Source: Gordonibacter sp. 28C (lineage in GTDB: Bacteria > Actinomycetota > Coriobacteriia > Coriobacteriales > Eggerthellaceae). From it: a stretch of DNA of 64,000 nucleotides. Of this stretch, positions 23,766-31,515 are shown piece after piece. Every line of letters starts with the position of its first letter. The stretch's first letter is position 1. Under the pieces are notes generated by a model. It did no database searches and was not told the DNA's origin. It worked only from the letters and a program-made list of their open reading frames with translations. Made by a program: the position numbers and the translations under genes. Location: positions 293,719-357,718 of the forward strand of contig NZ_PPTR01000004.1 of NCBI RefSeq assembly GCF_003339845.1, in the 5' to 3' direction.

Positions 23766-26435
23766 TTACAGCAGCATCCCTCGGGCAGCCTCCAGAGCCG
23801 CGTCGATGCCCGAGGCGTCCTTGCCGCCCGCCTGCGCCATGGAGGCCTTGCCGCCGCCGCCGCCCTTCACGCAGGGCGCGATGGCCTTGATGACGGCACC
23901 GGCGTCGAAGCCGGCCTCCACCGCCTCCGGCGAACCGGCCGCCAGCAGCGTGGGCTTGCCGTCCTTTTCGGTGGCGAGCACCGCCGCACCCGGCTTGCCA
24001 AGGCGCGCGCGCAGCACGTCCCACATGTTGCGCATCTGGCCCGCATCGGCCTCCGGCATGCGTCCGAATACCACCGGATAGCCTGCGGCGCTCGTCTGCG
24101 CGTTGTCCAACAGCGCGTTGATGCCGTCGTCGGCCACCGCCTCGCGGTTGCGCTTCATCTTGGTCTGAAGCTCCTTGAGCTGCTTCACGTTCGCAGCGGT
24201 GCGCTCGCCCACGTCGAACAGAGGAACGCGCAGAACCTCGGCGCTCTCCTTGAGCTCCGCCTCCATGCGGTTCATGTAAGCCAACGCGTCGAAGCTGGTA
24301 ACCGCCTCGATACGGCGCAGGTTGGCGCCCACGCTCGTCTCGCTCGTAACCTTCACGAAGCCGATCTCGCTCGTGGCGGACACGTGCGTGCCGCCGCACA
24401 GCTCCTGCGAGAACCCCTCGATGTCCAGCACGCGCACGAACTCGCCGTACTTCTCGCCGAAGAGCGCCATCACGCCGGCCTCGCGGGCCGATGCGAGCGA
24501 CGTCTCGTAGGCGCGCACGGCGTGGTTCTCCATGATCTTCTCGTTCGCCAGGCGCTCCACCTCGGCGATCTGGTCGGCCGTCATGGCCTCGAAGTGCGTG
24601 AAGTCGAAACGCAAACGGTTGTCGGCAACGTAGCTGCCGGCCTGCTTCACGTGGTCTCCCAGCACCTCGCGCAGCGCCCAGTGCAGGATGTGCGTGGCCG
24701 TGTGGTTGCGGCGGATGCGCTCGCGGCGCGGCACGTCGATGGCGGCGCGCACGGCGTCGCCCGCCACGATGCGGCCTTCCTCAACCTGCACGGTATGCGC
24801 GATGAGGCCCTTCTCGGGCTCCTTCGTGTCAAGCACGCGCGCGGCGGCGCCTTCTTTCGTCATGGTGCCGGTGTCGCCTATCTGGCCGCCCTTCTCGGCG
24901 TAGAACGGCGTGGCGTCCACCACGATGCGCCCTTCGTCGCCCGCCTCCAGCGCGTCGACCTGCCGGCCGTCTTTCACCAGAGCCAGCACGCGCACGTCGG
25001 CGTCGTTCTTCGTGTAGCCCAAGAACTCGGTGGGCCCCACGGCCTCCAGGATCTCGGCCATGACGCCGCCGTACGTGGACCAGGCGGCCTCGGCGTCCTT
25101 CGTGTTGGCGGCGCGGGCGCGCTCGCGCTGCTCGTCCATGCAGCGGCTGAAGCCCTCCATGTCCACCTCTATGCCGCGCTCGTCGCACAGCTCGCGCGTG
25201 ACCTCCACGGGGAAGCCGTACGTGTCGTGCAGCGTGAACGCGCGGTCGCCCGGGAGCACGTCGCCCTCGAGCTGGGCCAGCGCCTCGTCGAGGAACGCGC
25301 GGCCCTGGCGCAGGTTCGCGCCGAAGCGCTCCTCCTCGGACAGGATGACGCGGCGCATGAGCTCGCGGTTCTCCACGATCTCGGGGTACACGTGCCCCAT
25401 GAGGTTCACGATCTCGTCCACGTAGTCGTTGAGGAACGGCTTGTCCAGGCCCAGCAGGTGCCCCTTCATCACGGCGCGGCGCAGCAAACGGCGCAGCACG
25501 TAGCCGCGGCCCTCGTTCGAGGGCAGGATGCCGTCGGCGATCATGAACGCCACGGCGCGGCTGTGGTCGGCCATGATGCGCAGCGACAGGTCGACCGCCG
25601 CGTCCTCGCCGTACAAGGTGCCCGTCAGCTTCTCGCCCACGGCCACCAGGCTGCGCAGCACGTCGGTCTCGTAGTTCGATTGGACGCCCTGCAGGATGGC
25701 GGCCATGCGCTCCAAGCCCATGCCGGTGTCGATGTTCTTCTTGGGCAGCGGCTCGAGCGTGCCGTCCTCCTGGCCGTTGTACTGCGTGAACACCAGGTTC
25801 CAGTACTCCAGGAACCGGTCGCAGTCGCAGCCCGGCGCGCAGTCGGGGCTGCCGCAGCCGAACTCCTCGCCCTGGTCGTAGTAAATCTCCGAGCAGGGGC
25901 CGCAGGGGCCGGTGGGCCCGGCGCGCCAGAAGTTGTCCTCTTCGCCCAAGCGCGAGATGTGGTCGTCGGGCACGCCCAGCTTCTTCCAGATCTCGATGGT
26001 CTCGTCGTCGTCGAGGAACACGGTGAAGTACAGGCGCTCGGCCGGCAGGCCCAGCACCTCGGTGGAGAACTCGTAGGCCCAGGCGCACATCTCCTCTTTG
26101 AAGTAGTCGCCGAAGCTGAAGTTGCCCAGCATCTCGAAGAAGCTCTGATGGCGGCCCGTGGTGCCGATGATGTCGATGTCGTTCGTGCGCACGCACTTCT
26201 GCACCGTGGTGGTGCCGACGTAGGGGGCCTCCAGGTGCTTCTGCTGCAGGAAGTACGGTTTGAACTGCACCATGCCGGCGCTCGTCAGCAGCAGCGACGG
26301 ATCGTCGGGGATGAGCGAGGACGAAGGCCAGCGCTTGCAGCCCTTCTCCTCGAAAAAGCTCAGGTACTTCTCGCGGATCTCCGCGCTGGTTAGGTACTTC
26401 ATGTCGTCAATCTTTCTGTCCGTAGGTCCGCGCAT
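23766..26435 (-). CDS. alaS: Alanyl-tRNA synthetase
   Basis: 889 aa. Class II catalytic core near the N-terminus (YLSFFEEKGCKRWPSSSLIPDDPSLLLTSAGMVQFKPYFL), HIDTGMGLERM-type segment NIDTGMGLERMAAILQG, editing-domain HxxxH at RNHTATHILHWALR and CGGTHV, and a C-terminal oligomerisation/DHHA1 domain ending GKASMAQAGGKDASGIDAALE. It charges tRNA-Ala and clears Ser/Gly mischarging. GGAGGAGAAG lies just before the ATG at 26435, so this start was preferred over the family-like ATG at 26402 (MKYLTSAEIR), which has a poor site. Confidence 0.95.
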   Translation of the reverse strand: MRGPTDRKIDDMKYLTSAEIREKYLSFFEEKGCKRWPSSSLIPDDPSLLLTSAGMVQFKPYFLQQKHLEAPYVGTTTVQKCVRTNDIDIIGTTGRHQSFFEMLGNFSFGDYFKEEMCAWAYEFSTEVLGLPAERLYFTVFLDDDETIEIWKKLGVPDDHISRLGEEDNFWRAGPTGPCGPCSEIYYDQGEEFGCGSPDCAPGCDCDRFLEYWNLVFTQYNGQEDGTLEPLPKKNIDTGMGLERMAAILQGVQSNYETDVLRSLVAVGEKLTGTLYGEDAAVDLSLRIMADHSRAVAFMIADGILPSNEGRGYVLRRLLRRAVMKGHLLGLDKPFLNDYVDEIVNLMGHVYPEIVENRELMRRVILSEEERFGANLRQGRAFLDEALAQLEGDVLPGDRAFTLHDTYGFPVEVTRELCDERGIEVDMEGFSRCMDEQRERARAANTKDAEAAWSTYGGVMAEILEAVGPTEFLGYTKNDADVRVLALVKDGRQVDALEAGDEGRIVVDATPFYAEKGGQIGDTGTMTKEGAAARVLDTKEPEKGLIAHTVQVEEGRIVAGDAVRAAIDVPRRERIRRNHTATHILHWALREVLGDHVKQAGSYVADNRLRFDFTHFEAMTADQIAEVERLANEKIMENHAVRAYETSLASAREAGVMALFGEKYGEFVRVLDIEGFSQELCGGTHVSATSEIGFVKVTSETSVGANLRRIEAVTSFDALAYMNRMEAELKESAEVLRVPLFDVGERTAANVKQLKELQTKMKRNREAVADDGINALLDNAQTSAAGYPVVFGRMPEADAGQMRNMWDVLRARLGKPGAAVLATEKDGKPTLLAAGSPEAVEAGFDAGAVIKAIAPCVKGGGGGKASMAQAGGKDASGIDAALEAARGMLL

Positions 26436-26521
26436 CGAACTTCTCCTCCGATGCCCTTCGTATGCTCAGGACAAGGCAGGCGCAGCGGCATCCGCCTTGT
26501 CCAAAACGTGCTGGGGATAGT

Positions 26522-27817
26522 TTAGCGTTCTTTGTTCTGCCGCGCCTTCTTTTCCGCCTCGGCTTTTTTCAGCTCGATGCGCTCGATCGCGGCCGACACG
26601 TCGGGATGCGGCGCGATGGCGTCGGCGATGGGGTCGACGGACTCGCCGCCGGCGGGCGTTCCCTGGAAGAACACGCCGTCCTTCGCCACGAGCTGGCGGC
26701 CCGTGCGCTTCTCGAAGTAGTACACGAACACCGACTTCGCCACGGCCACCGCCGGAATCGAGGCCAGCATGCCCACAAGCGAGCCGGTGAAGCCGCTCAT
26801 GGCCCCGCCGATGGCCGAGCCGGCCATCAACGCGATGAGGGTGAGCGCCGGATGCACGTCCACCGAGTTCGCCATGATCTTCGGCGACACGAACGTGTAC
26901 ACGATCTGCTGGATGGCGATGGTTCCCACCAGCGCCACGAGGGCGATCCACGGGCTCACGAACACGCCCACGATGGCGGCGAGCGCGCCTCCCAGCCAGG
27001 GCCCCACGATGGGGATGATGTTCATGAGGCCGGCGATGCCGCCGAGGGCCGCGTAGTTGGGAATGCCGATGACCCCGAACAGCACGACGCACCCCACGCC
27101 GATGATGGCGCACTGCAGCAGCGTGCCCTTGATGTAGCCGCCCATGACGCGCGTGAACGTGACGTGCAGCATTTCCATGTCCTCGCGATGCCGCGGGTTG
27201 ATGAGGCGCTCGCATTCGCGTCCGAGCGCCGGCAGCTCCATGAGTATCCAGAACGCCACGACGAGCGCGAAGCCCAGCGCCATGAAGGTGTTGACCACGC
27301 CGGTGCCGATGGCCACCACGCCCGAGGCGCTGTCGCGCGCAAGGGTGGAGGCCCAGTCGACGAGCGCGGAGAACGCGTTCTCGATCCAGCCTTTCACCGT
27401 GTCGTTCTGCAGCACGTCGGCGTAGCGGGCGTACAGGTCGTTCCCCCAGCCGGCGATGGTCTGAACGTAGCCGGGTATGCTCTGCACGAGGTTGGTGAAC
27501 TGGTCGCCCACGCCGAACGCCGGCGAGAACATGAGCAGGCCCACCAAAGCCAGCACGACGAACATGAGCACGTAGGCGATCGTGGTGCCGACGACGCGGG
27601 AAACGCCCAGCTTCTCCAGCTTGTTCACCGGGCCTCGCAGGCAGAACACGATGACCACGGACCAAATGACGATGCCGATGGGAACGCTGAGAATGTTGGT
27701 GAGGTACACGAGGACGCCCGTCAGCAGAATAGCGCCGACGATGGTCCACACCGTGAGGAAACGGCGGCGCGCCTTCAGCGCTTTGACCTCCTCGCGCTCG
27801 GTCTGTTCGGGATCCAA
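26522..27817 (-). CDS. AI-2E family (PerM/YdiK) membrane transporter
   Basis: 431 aa with about eight hydrophobic segments and the family's typical helix pairs (TVWTIVGAILLTGVLVYLTNIL near residue 22; GIVIWSVVIVFCLRGPVNKLEKLG; the P-x-GPWLGG motif in MNIIPIVGPWLGGALAAIVG). Members are implicated in small-molecule export (AI-2, indole-3-acetate) or Na+/H+ antiport; substrate cannot be set from sequence. It follows a DUF948-like protein by 15 bp, so the two are probably co-transcribed. The last 40 residues are a charged cytoplasmic tail. Confidence 0.85.
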   Translation of the reverse strand: MDPEQTEREEVKALKARRRFLTVWTIVGAILLTGVLVYLTNILSVPIGIVIWSVVIVFCLRGPVNKLEKLGVSRVVGTTIAYVLMFVVLALVGLLMFSPAFGVGDQFTNLVQSIPGYVQTIAGWGNDLYARYADVLQNDTVKGWIENAFSALVDWASTLARDSASGVVAIGTGVVNTFMALGFALVVAFWILMELPALGRECERLINPRHREDMEMLHVTFTRVMGGYIKGTLLQCAIIGVGCVVLFGVIGIPNYAALGGIAGLMNIIPIVGPWLGGALAAIVGVFVSPWIALVALVGTIAIQQIVYTFVSPKIMANSVDVHPALTLIALMAGSAIGGAMSGFTGSLVGMLASIPAVAVAKSVFVYYFEKRTGRQLVAKDGVFFQGTPAGGESVDPIADAIAPHPDVSAAIERIELKKAEAEKKARQNKER

Positions 27818-27832
27818 CGGGCCGGCTCCTCG

Positions 27833-28582
27833 CTACGCTTCGGACTTGACCTGGTCGGACGCTGCACCCGCACCCTCGGAACCCTGCTCGCTCTCATAGG
27901 TGAAGTATTGCGCCGCCGCGTCCGTATCGGACGTGGCGGCGGTCGTCACCGCATCGGCCATGCTCGCGGCGGCTTCCGACGTCTTCTCCGCGGCGGCGCG
28001 CTTGGCGGCCGCCTTCTCCTCGCGCGCGGCGCGCTGCTCGGCCCTGTGCTCGCGCTGGTCGTTCACGGCGGCCTCGGCAACGGCAGCCGAGCCCTTGACC
28101 ACGCTCTTCACGGCGTCGGACACCTTCGCGTCGGCCGCCTTCTCCTGGCCCAGGGCCACGGATTCGTCGCTCGCGCGCTTCGGCTTGAACGCGTTGCGCA
28201 CGCGGCTCGTCACGTTGTTCACCAGCTCCATGGGCGCGCTCGTCACGGAGTCGACGGCGTCGACGGCCGACGACACGGAATCGGTGATCTCGTTCACGTC
28301 TTCGAGGATCTGATCGACGCGCATGATCTCGAGGTTGGCGGCGTCCACCGTGAGCGACACGCGCTCGACGAGCGGATCGACCTTGGCCGCCACGGGCTCG
28401 AGCGAGGCCGTGATGCGCTCCACGCTGGCAAGCGTGGGCTCGACCTGCTTCTGCACCTGCTCGACGGTTTTGCGCGTCCTGCGCACCGTCATGACGAGCT
28501 CGACGACGAGCCAGATGAGTGCCGCACCCACGAGCACGTAGACGATGGGCAACGCTATGCTGATGACTTCGCTGATATCCAT
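27833..28582 (-). CDS. DUF948-like membrane-anchored coiled-coil protein
   Basis: 249 aa. A single N-terminal membrane helix (VISIALPIVYVLVGAALIWLVVELVMTV) is followed by a long amphipathic/coiled-coil region with repeated valine heptads (VEQVQKQVEPTLASVERITASLEPVAAKVDPLVERVSLTVDAA), then an Ala/Glu-rich tail. This layout matches DUF948/YtxG-type general-stress envelope proteins. No catalytic motif. First gene of a two-gene unit with the AI-2E permease. Confidence 0.65.
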   Translation of the reverse strand: MDISEVISIALPIVYVLVGAALIWLVVELVMTVRRTRKTVEQVQKQVEPTLASVERITASLEPVAAKVDPLVERVSLTVDAANLEIMRVDQILEDVNEITDSVSSAVDAVDSVTSAPMELVNNVTSRVRNAFKPKRASDESVALGQEKAADAKVSDAVKSVVKGSAAVAEAAVNDQREHRAEQRAAREEKAAAKRAAAEKTSEAAASMADAVTTAATSDTDAAAQYFTYESEQGSEGAGAASDQVKSEA

Positions 28583-28696
28583 GTTGGCGCCTCCTGAGCT
28601 ACCGAAGTTTTCACTATATCATGTCCACCTCGGATTCTATACAGGCCGACTCACGTTTTCATCCGGCTTCCATAGGCGGTAGCCGATCGGTTACTT

Positions 28697-30112
28697 TCAA
28701 CGCGACGTGGGGTTTTGCGTATCGCCGTCCCGCTTGTCCAGCGGTGCGCCAACCTCGCCAGAAGGAGCCTTCGCGTGCGGCGGGCGCGCGGCGGGCGGCG
28801 CGGCGTCGATTCGGTCGCGCGCGGCCGCGTCGGCGCGGTACGCTTCCCAGCCGCGGTCGCTCGGACGGTAGAACGCCCCGCGGCCCAGCCCCTCGGGCAG
28901 GTAGCGCTGGTCGACCCAGCCGCCCGGATAGCTGTGCGGGTAGAGGTACCGGCCGTAGTTCTCGGAACCCGGACGGTGCCGGTCGCGCAGGTGGTCGGGC
29001 ACGGAGCGGGCGGGGCCGTTGCGAACCTCGGCGAGCGCGGCGTCGATACCCGCCTCCGCCGCGTTGCTCTTCGGCGCGAGCGCCAGGTAGAGGGCGGCCT
29101 GTGCCAGGTTGATGCGACACTCGGGATAACCGATGACCTCGGCCGACTTGAAGGCCGCCTCGGCGACGAGCAGCGCGTTCGGGTCGGCGTTGCCGATGTC
29201 CTCGGAAGCCGCGATGAACATGCGGCGCGCGATGAACTTCGGATCCTCGCCCCCGTCGATCATGCGGGCGAGCCAGTACAGGGCCGCGTCCGGATCGCTG
29301 CCGCGCATGGACTTGATGAACGCGGAGATGATGTCGTAGTGCATGTCCTTGTTCTTGTCGTAGGGCAGCGTGCGATGGGGCGCGGCGGCGCGCACGTTGT
29401 CCTCCGTGACGGCTGCGGGCTTCTTGCGCGTGCCCGGCGCCACCATGCCGGCGGCCAGCTCGAGCGTGGTGAGCGCGCCGCGCCCGTCTCCGCCGGCCAG
29501 GAGCACGATGGCGTCGCGCGCCTTGGCGTCCAGCCGGTAGAGGCCGCCCAGGCCCCGCTCGTCGGCTGCGGCGCGGTCGACGAGCTCGCCGATATCCCCG
29601 TCCGAGAGCCCGTGCAGCTCCACGACGCGCGAGCGGCTGATGAGCGCCGAGTTCACCTCGAAGAAGGGGTTCTCCGTGGTGGCGCCCACCAGCACGAGCA
29701 CGCGGTCTTCCACCGCATGGAGCAGCGCGTCCTGCTGGCTGCGGTTGAAGCGGTGTATCTCGTCCACGAACAGGATGGTGCGCAGGCCGAACGCGGTCAG
29801 GCGCTTCTCGGCCGCGTCGATCTCGCGGCGCAGGTCCGACACCGTGCCGCCGATGGCCGACACCTCCACGAACGTGGCCTTCGTGGTTTCCGCGATGATG
29901 TGCGCAAGCGACGTCTTGCCCGTGCCGGCCGGACCGAACAGGATGACCGAGCTCAGCTGGTCCTGCTCGATGGCGCTGCGCAACCAGCTGCCGGGACCTA
30001 CGGCCTCGTCCTGCCCCACCAGCTCGTCAAGCGAGCGCGGGCGCATGCGCACGGCCAAGGGCGCGACCTCGGACTTGCGCTCGTTTTCCATTTCGGTGAA
30101 TAGCGTATCCAT
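28697..30112 (-). CDS. rarA: Replication-associated recombination protein A (RarA/MgsA) ATPase
   Basis: 471 aa AAA+ clamp-loader-like ATPase. Walker A GPAGTGKTS, Walker B ILFVDEIHRFN, sensor 1 GATTENPFF, and the C-terminal tetramerisation domain with RRMFIAASEDIGNADP and RINLAQAALYLALAPKSN. It acts at stalled replication forks. The start MDTLFTEMENERK at 30112 was selected; in-frame ATGs at 30121 and 30124 are also available. About 40 Pro/Arg/Ala-rich residues extend the C-terminus beyond the usual end. A candidate 6S RNA lies just upstream on the opposite strand, as in Bacillus where bsrA neighbours the rarA homologue. Confidence 0.93.
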   Translation of the reverse strand: MDTLFTEMENERKSEVAPLAVRMRPRSLDELVGQDEAVGPGSWLRSAIEQDQLSSVILFGPAGTGKTSLAHIIAETTKATFVEVSAIGGTVSDLRREIDAAEKRLTAFGLRTILFVDEIHRFNRSQQDALLHAVEDRVLVLVGATTENPFFEVNSALISRSRVVELHGLSDGDIGELVDRAAADERGLGGLYRLDAKARDAIVLLAGGDGRGALTTLELAAGMVAPGTRKKPAAVTEDNVRAAAPHRTLPYDKNKDMHYDIISAFIKSMRGSDPDAALYWLARMIDGGEDPKFIARRMFIAASEDIGNADPNALLVAEAAFKSAEVIGYPECRINLAQAALYLALAPKSNAAEAGIDAALAEVRNGPARSVPDHLRDRHRPGSENYGRYLYPHSYPGGWVDQRYLPEGLGRGAFYRPSDRGWEAYRADAAARDRIDAAPPAARPPHAKAPSGEVGAPLDKRDGDTQNPTSR

Positions 30113-30265
30113 GGCGACCATCATATCATGCGAACGCTTGTTTGCATAGAAAGTCCATCGCCTAAAACCGAAGGATGTGCCGACCAGGTGCGCTGTTTGT
30201 GAAAACGACGCAACAAATAACATGTCAAGACTTTTCTTCGGCCGAAACGCACGTATACTCTGAAT
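30113..30265. other. Intergenic region between rarA and the ncRNA candidate
   Basis: 153 bp with the -10 TATACT at 30254-30259 on the plus strand and no convincing -35. No gene. It probably holds divergent promoters for rarA and the RNA. Confidence 0.5.
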
Positions 30266-30440
30266 CAGGTCCTGCCCTCGAAGCCATACTTTGCGATGGA
30301 CCGATGCTATAACATGAGGGAGCTCAAGATAGCGCGTGAAATGGAGATTCGCATCCGTTGATGCGAAAGCCAGGAAGCGGGCTGCGAGCACCCACCTTTT
30401 GAGGTGGGTTCATCCTTCTGGCCGGGGGTGGGGCTCTTCA
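30266..30440 (+). ncRNA. ssrS: Structured RNA, 6S-like candidate
   Basis: About 175 nt downstream of TATACT. Hairpins: TTCGCATC-CGTT-GATGCGAA (8 bp), and ACCCACCT-TTTG-AGGTGGGT inside a GCCAGGAAG / CTTCTGGC outer helix. The sequence around GCACCCACC...GGTGGGTTCA resembles the 3' part of many 6S RNAs, and the length and rarA linkage fit. 6S RNA mimics an open promoter and sequesters RNA polymerase. I could not build a fully convincing closing helix, so identity is tentative; an unclassified RNA is the alternative. Ends are approximate. Confidence 0.42.
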
Positions 30441-30450
30441 CGCAACGCAG

Positions 30451-30497
30451 AAGAGGCGTCGTGCGACCGCAAGGGGCACGGCGCCTCGACGTTTTCC
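30451..30497 (+). terminator. Hairpin downstream of the 6S-like RNA
   Basis: GAGGCG-CGTGC pairs with GCACG-CGCCTC around a CGACCGCAAGGG-like loop and is followed by GACGTTTTCC. Placed where a terminator for the plus-strand RNA is expected. The boundary is approximate. Confidence 0.5.
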
Positions 30498-30569
30498 AGG
30501 GGCTGCCCCGGCGCCGCCGAGAGAACGGCCGGCGGGGGAGTTCTCGCCGAACCGGCAGAGCTCCGAACC

Positions 30570-30872
30570 CTATTCGCCTCGGTCGGCCTCAAGCGGGACG
30601 ATGCTCAGCGTGTAGCCCAACGGGACCAGCAGCTTGAGCAGCGTGTCGACGCGCGGCGCGGAGCGCATCGACTCGATGCGGGCGATGGCCGGCTGCTTCA
30701 ACCCGCTCGCCTCCGCCAGGTCGCGCTGCGTCATCCCCCGCGACTCGCGAGCCTCGATCATCTTGCCGATCAGATCGACTTCAAAAGAAACCTGCTCTCG
30801 TTCGGCCGCTGAAACACGGCTTTCATCAGCCAGGTAGTCATCAATCGTTTCAATATGGCCGTAGCTTCTCAT
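30570..30872 (-). CDS. HigA-type XRE antitoxin
   Basis: 100 aa starting MRSYGHIETIDDYLADE. A C-terminal helix-turn-helix of the XRE type (MIEARESRGMTQRDLAEASGLKQPAIARIESMRSAPRVDTLLKLLVPLGY) follows an acidic N-terminus. The ATG overlaps the toxin stop (ATGA). The toxin-first order is that of HigBA modules. It should bind the toxin and repress the operon through the palindrome at 31249-31270. Confidence 0.85.
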   Translation of the reverse strand: MRSYGHIETIDDYLADESRVSAAEREQVSFEVDLIGKMIEARESRGMTQRDLAEASGLKQPAIARIESMRSAPRVDTLLKLLVPLGYTLSIVPLEADRGE

Positions 30873-31273
30873 GATCCGAACCTCTCGATGTAGTCGTTGC
30901 GGTTCCGCTTTGCCTTCGCCAGTTCCCGACGAGGCGTTTTCTGCGATTTCTTGAGAAAGCAATGCAGAAGCACGATCTCTCCGTTCCTCCGACAAAAGAA
31001 CAGCACGCGATATCGCAACACCCTCAACTCCCATAAATCACCTTCAAGGTGCTTGACCTGCGGACGACCGATGCGCGTGCCGTAGCAAGAGAGCGCCTTC
31101 ATATAAGAGATCATCTTCTCTCTCAAAATGCGCGCGTTCTTGTCCGATTCCGCCTTGCCCTGCAACTCATCCAAAAATTCGATGATCTCAGACTTGCCCT
31201 CCGGCGATTTATAGAAGACTACTTTTTTACATATCGAGCCTTTCCTGTATGATAACAAACTAGTTATCATCAT
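30869..31273 (-). CDS. HigB/RelE-type toxin (Gp49-like)
   Basis: 134 aa from the ATG at 31273. RelE-superfamily fold with FYKSPEGKSEIIEFLDEL, KHLEGDLWELRVLRYRVLFF and the C-terminal HCFLKKSQKTPRRELAKAKRNRNDY motif of phage Gp49/HigB proteins, probable ribosome-dependent mRNA interferases. The start is uncertain: the ATGs at 31273 and 31270 overlap the operator palindrome and lack a Shine-Dalgarno, while AGGAAAGG sits before an ATA codon at residue 14 where the domain begins. The rarer start would put the operator upstream of the coding region. Confidence 0.82.
   Translation of the reverse strand: MMITSLLSYRKGSICKKVVFYKSPEGKSEIIEFLDELQGKAESDKNARILREKMISYMKALSCYGTRIGRPQVKHLEGDLWELRVLRYRVLFFCRRNGEIVLLHCFLKKSQKTPRRELAKAKRNRNDYIERFGS
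31249..31270. promoter_or_regulatory. Operator-like palindrome of the toxin-antitoxin module
   Basis: ATGATAAC-AAACTA-GTTATCAT: perfect 8-bp arms, 6-bp spacer, at the 5' end of the toxin gene. The position suits autorepression by the XRE antitoxin. Confidence 0.6.
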
Positions 31274-31351
31274 GCAAGAGAGGCGAGCGTCCCTGATTTG
31301 ATTTTCGACGGGCTGCGGCCTCTCCCTTTCCCGCGAAAAGCATAGCTCCGC

Positions 31352-31449
31352 AACCTTGCACGGAAGCCGTCAGAGAACCCTGCGCAAAGCCGCGAAAACC
31401 TTGCACGCTTCTTGCAGGAGGACCTGAGCGATCTTGCCGAAACCTTGCA
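31352..31449. repeat. Three spaced copies of ACCTTGCA
   Basis: ACCTTGCA at 31353-31360, 31398-31405 and 31442-31449 with 45- and 44-bp spacing, in the 242-bp gap between phoR and the toxin gene. Roughly four helical turns apart. Function unknown. Confidence 0.5.
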
Positions 31450-31515
31450 GGAATCTAGCGCGGATCAAGCGGGAATCAAACGAAGGCCAGACGCATCGAG
31501 GCGCAAACGGCCGCC

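Noticed and set aside
23376-26393. About 1000-codon open frame on the plus strand opposite alaS
   Set aside because: It is the GC-rich antisense shadow of alaS: His/Val/Ala/Arg-rich composition without domains. Similar antisense frames occur opposite aroQ-pepP, aroC and nrdD.
28621-28696. Possible short gene upstream of DUF948 on the plus strand
   Set aside because: Frames there run into the antisense of rarA and show no start signal or recognisable composition.
30361-30425. SRP (4.5S) RNA reading of the GCCAGGAAGC hairpin region
   Set aside because: The conserved GGTCAGG...GGAAGG...AGCAGCC apical signature is missing and the loop is TTTG; 6S-like remains the better guess.
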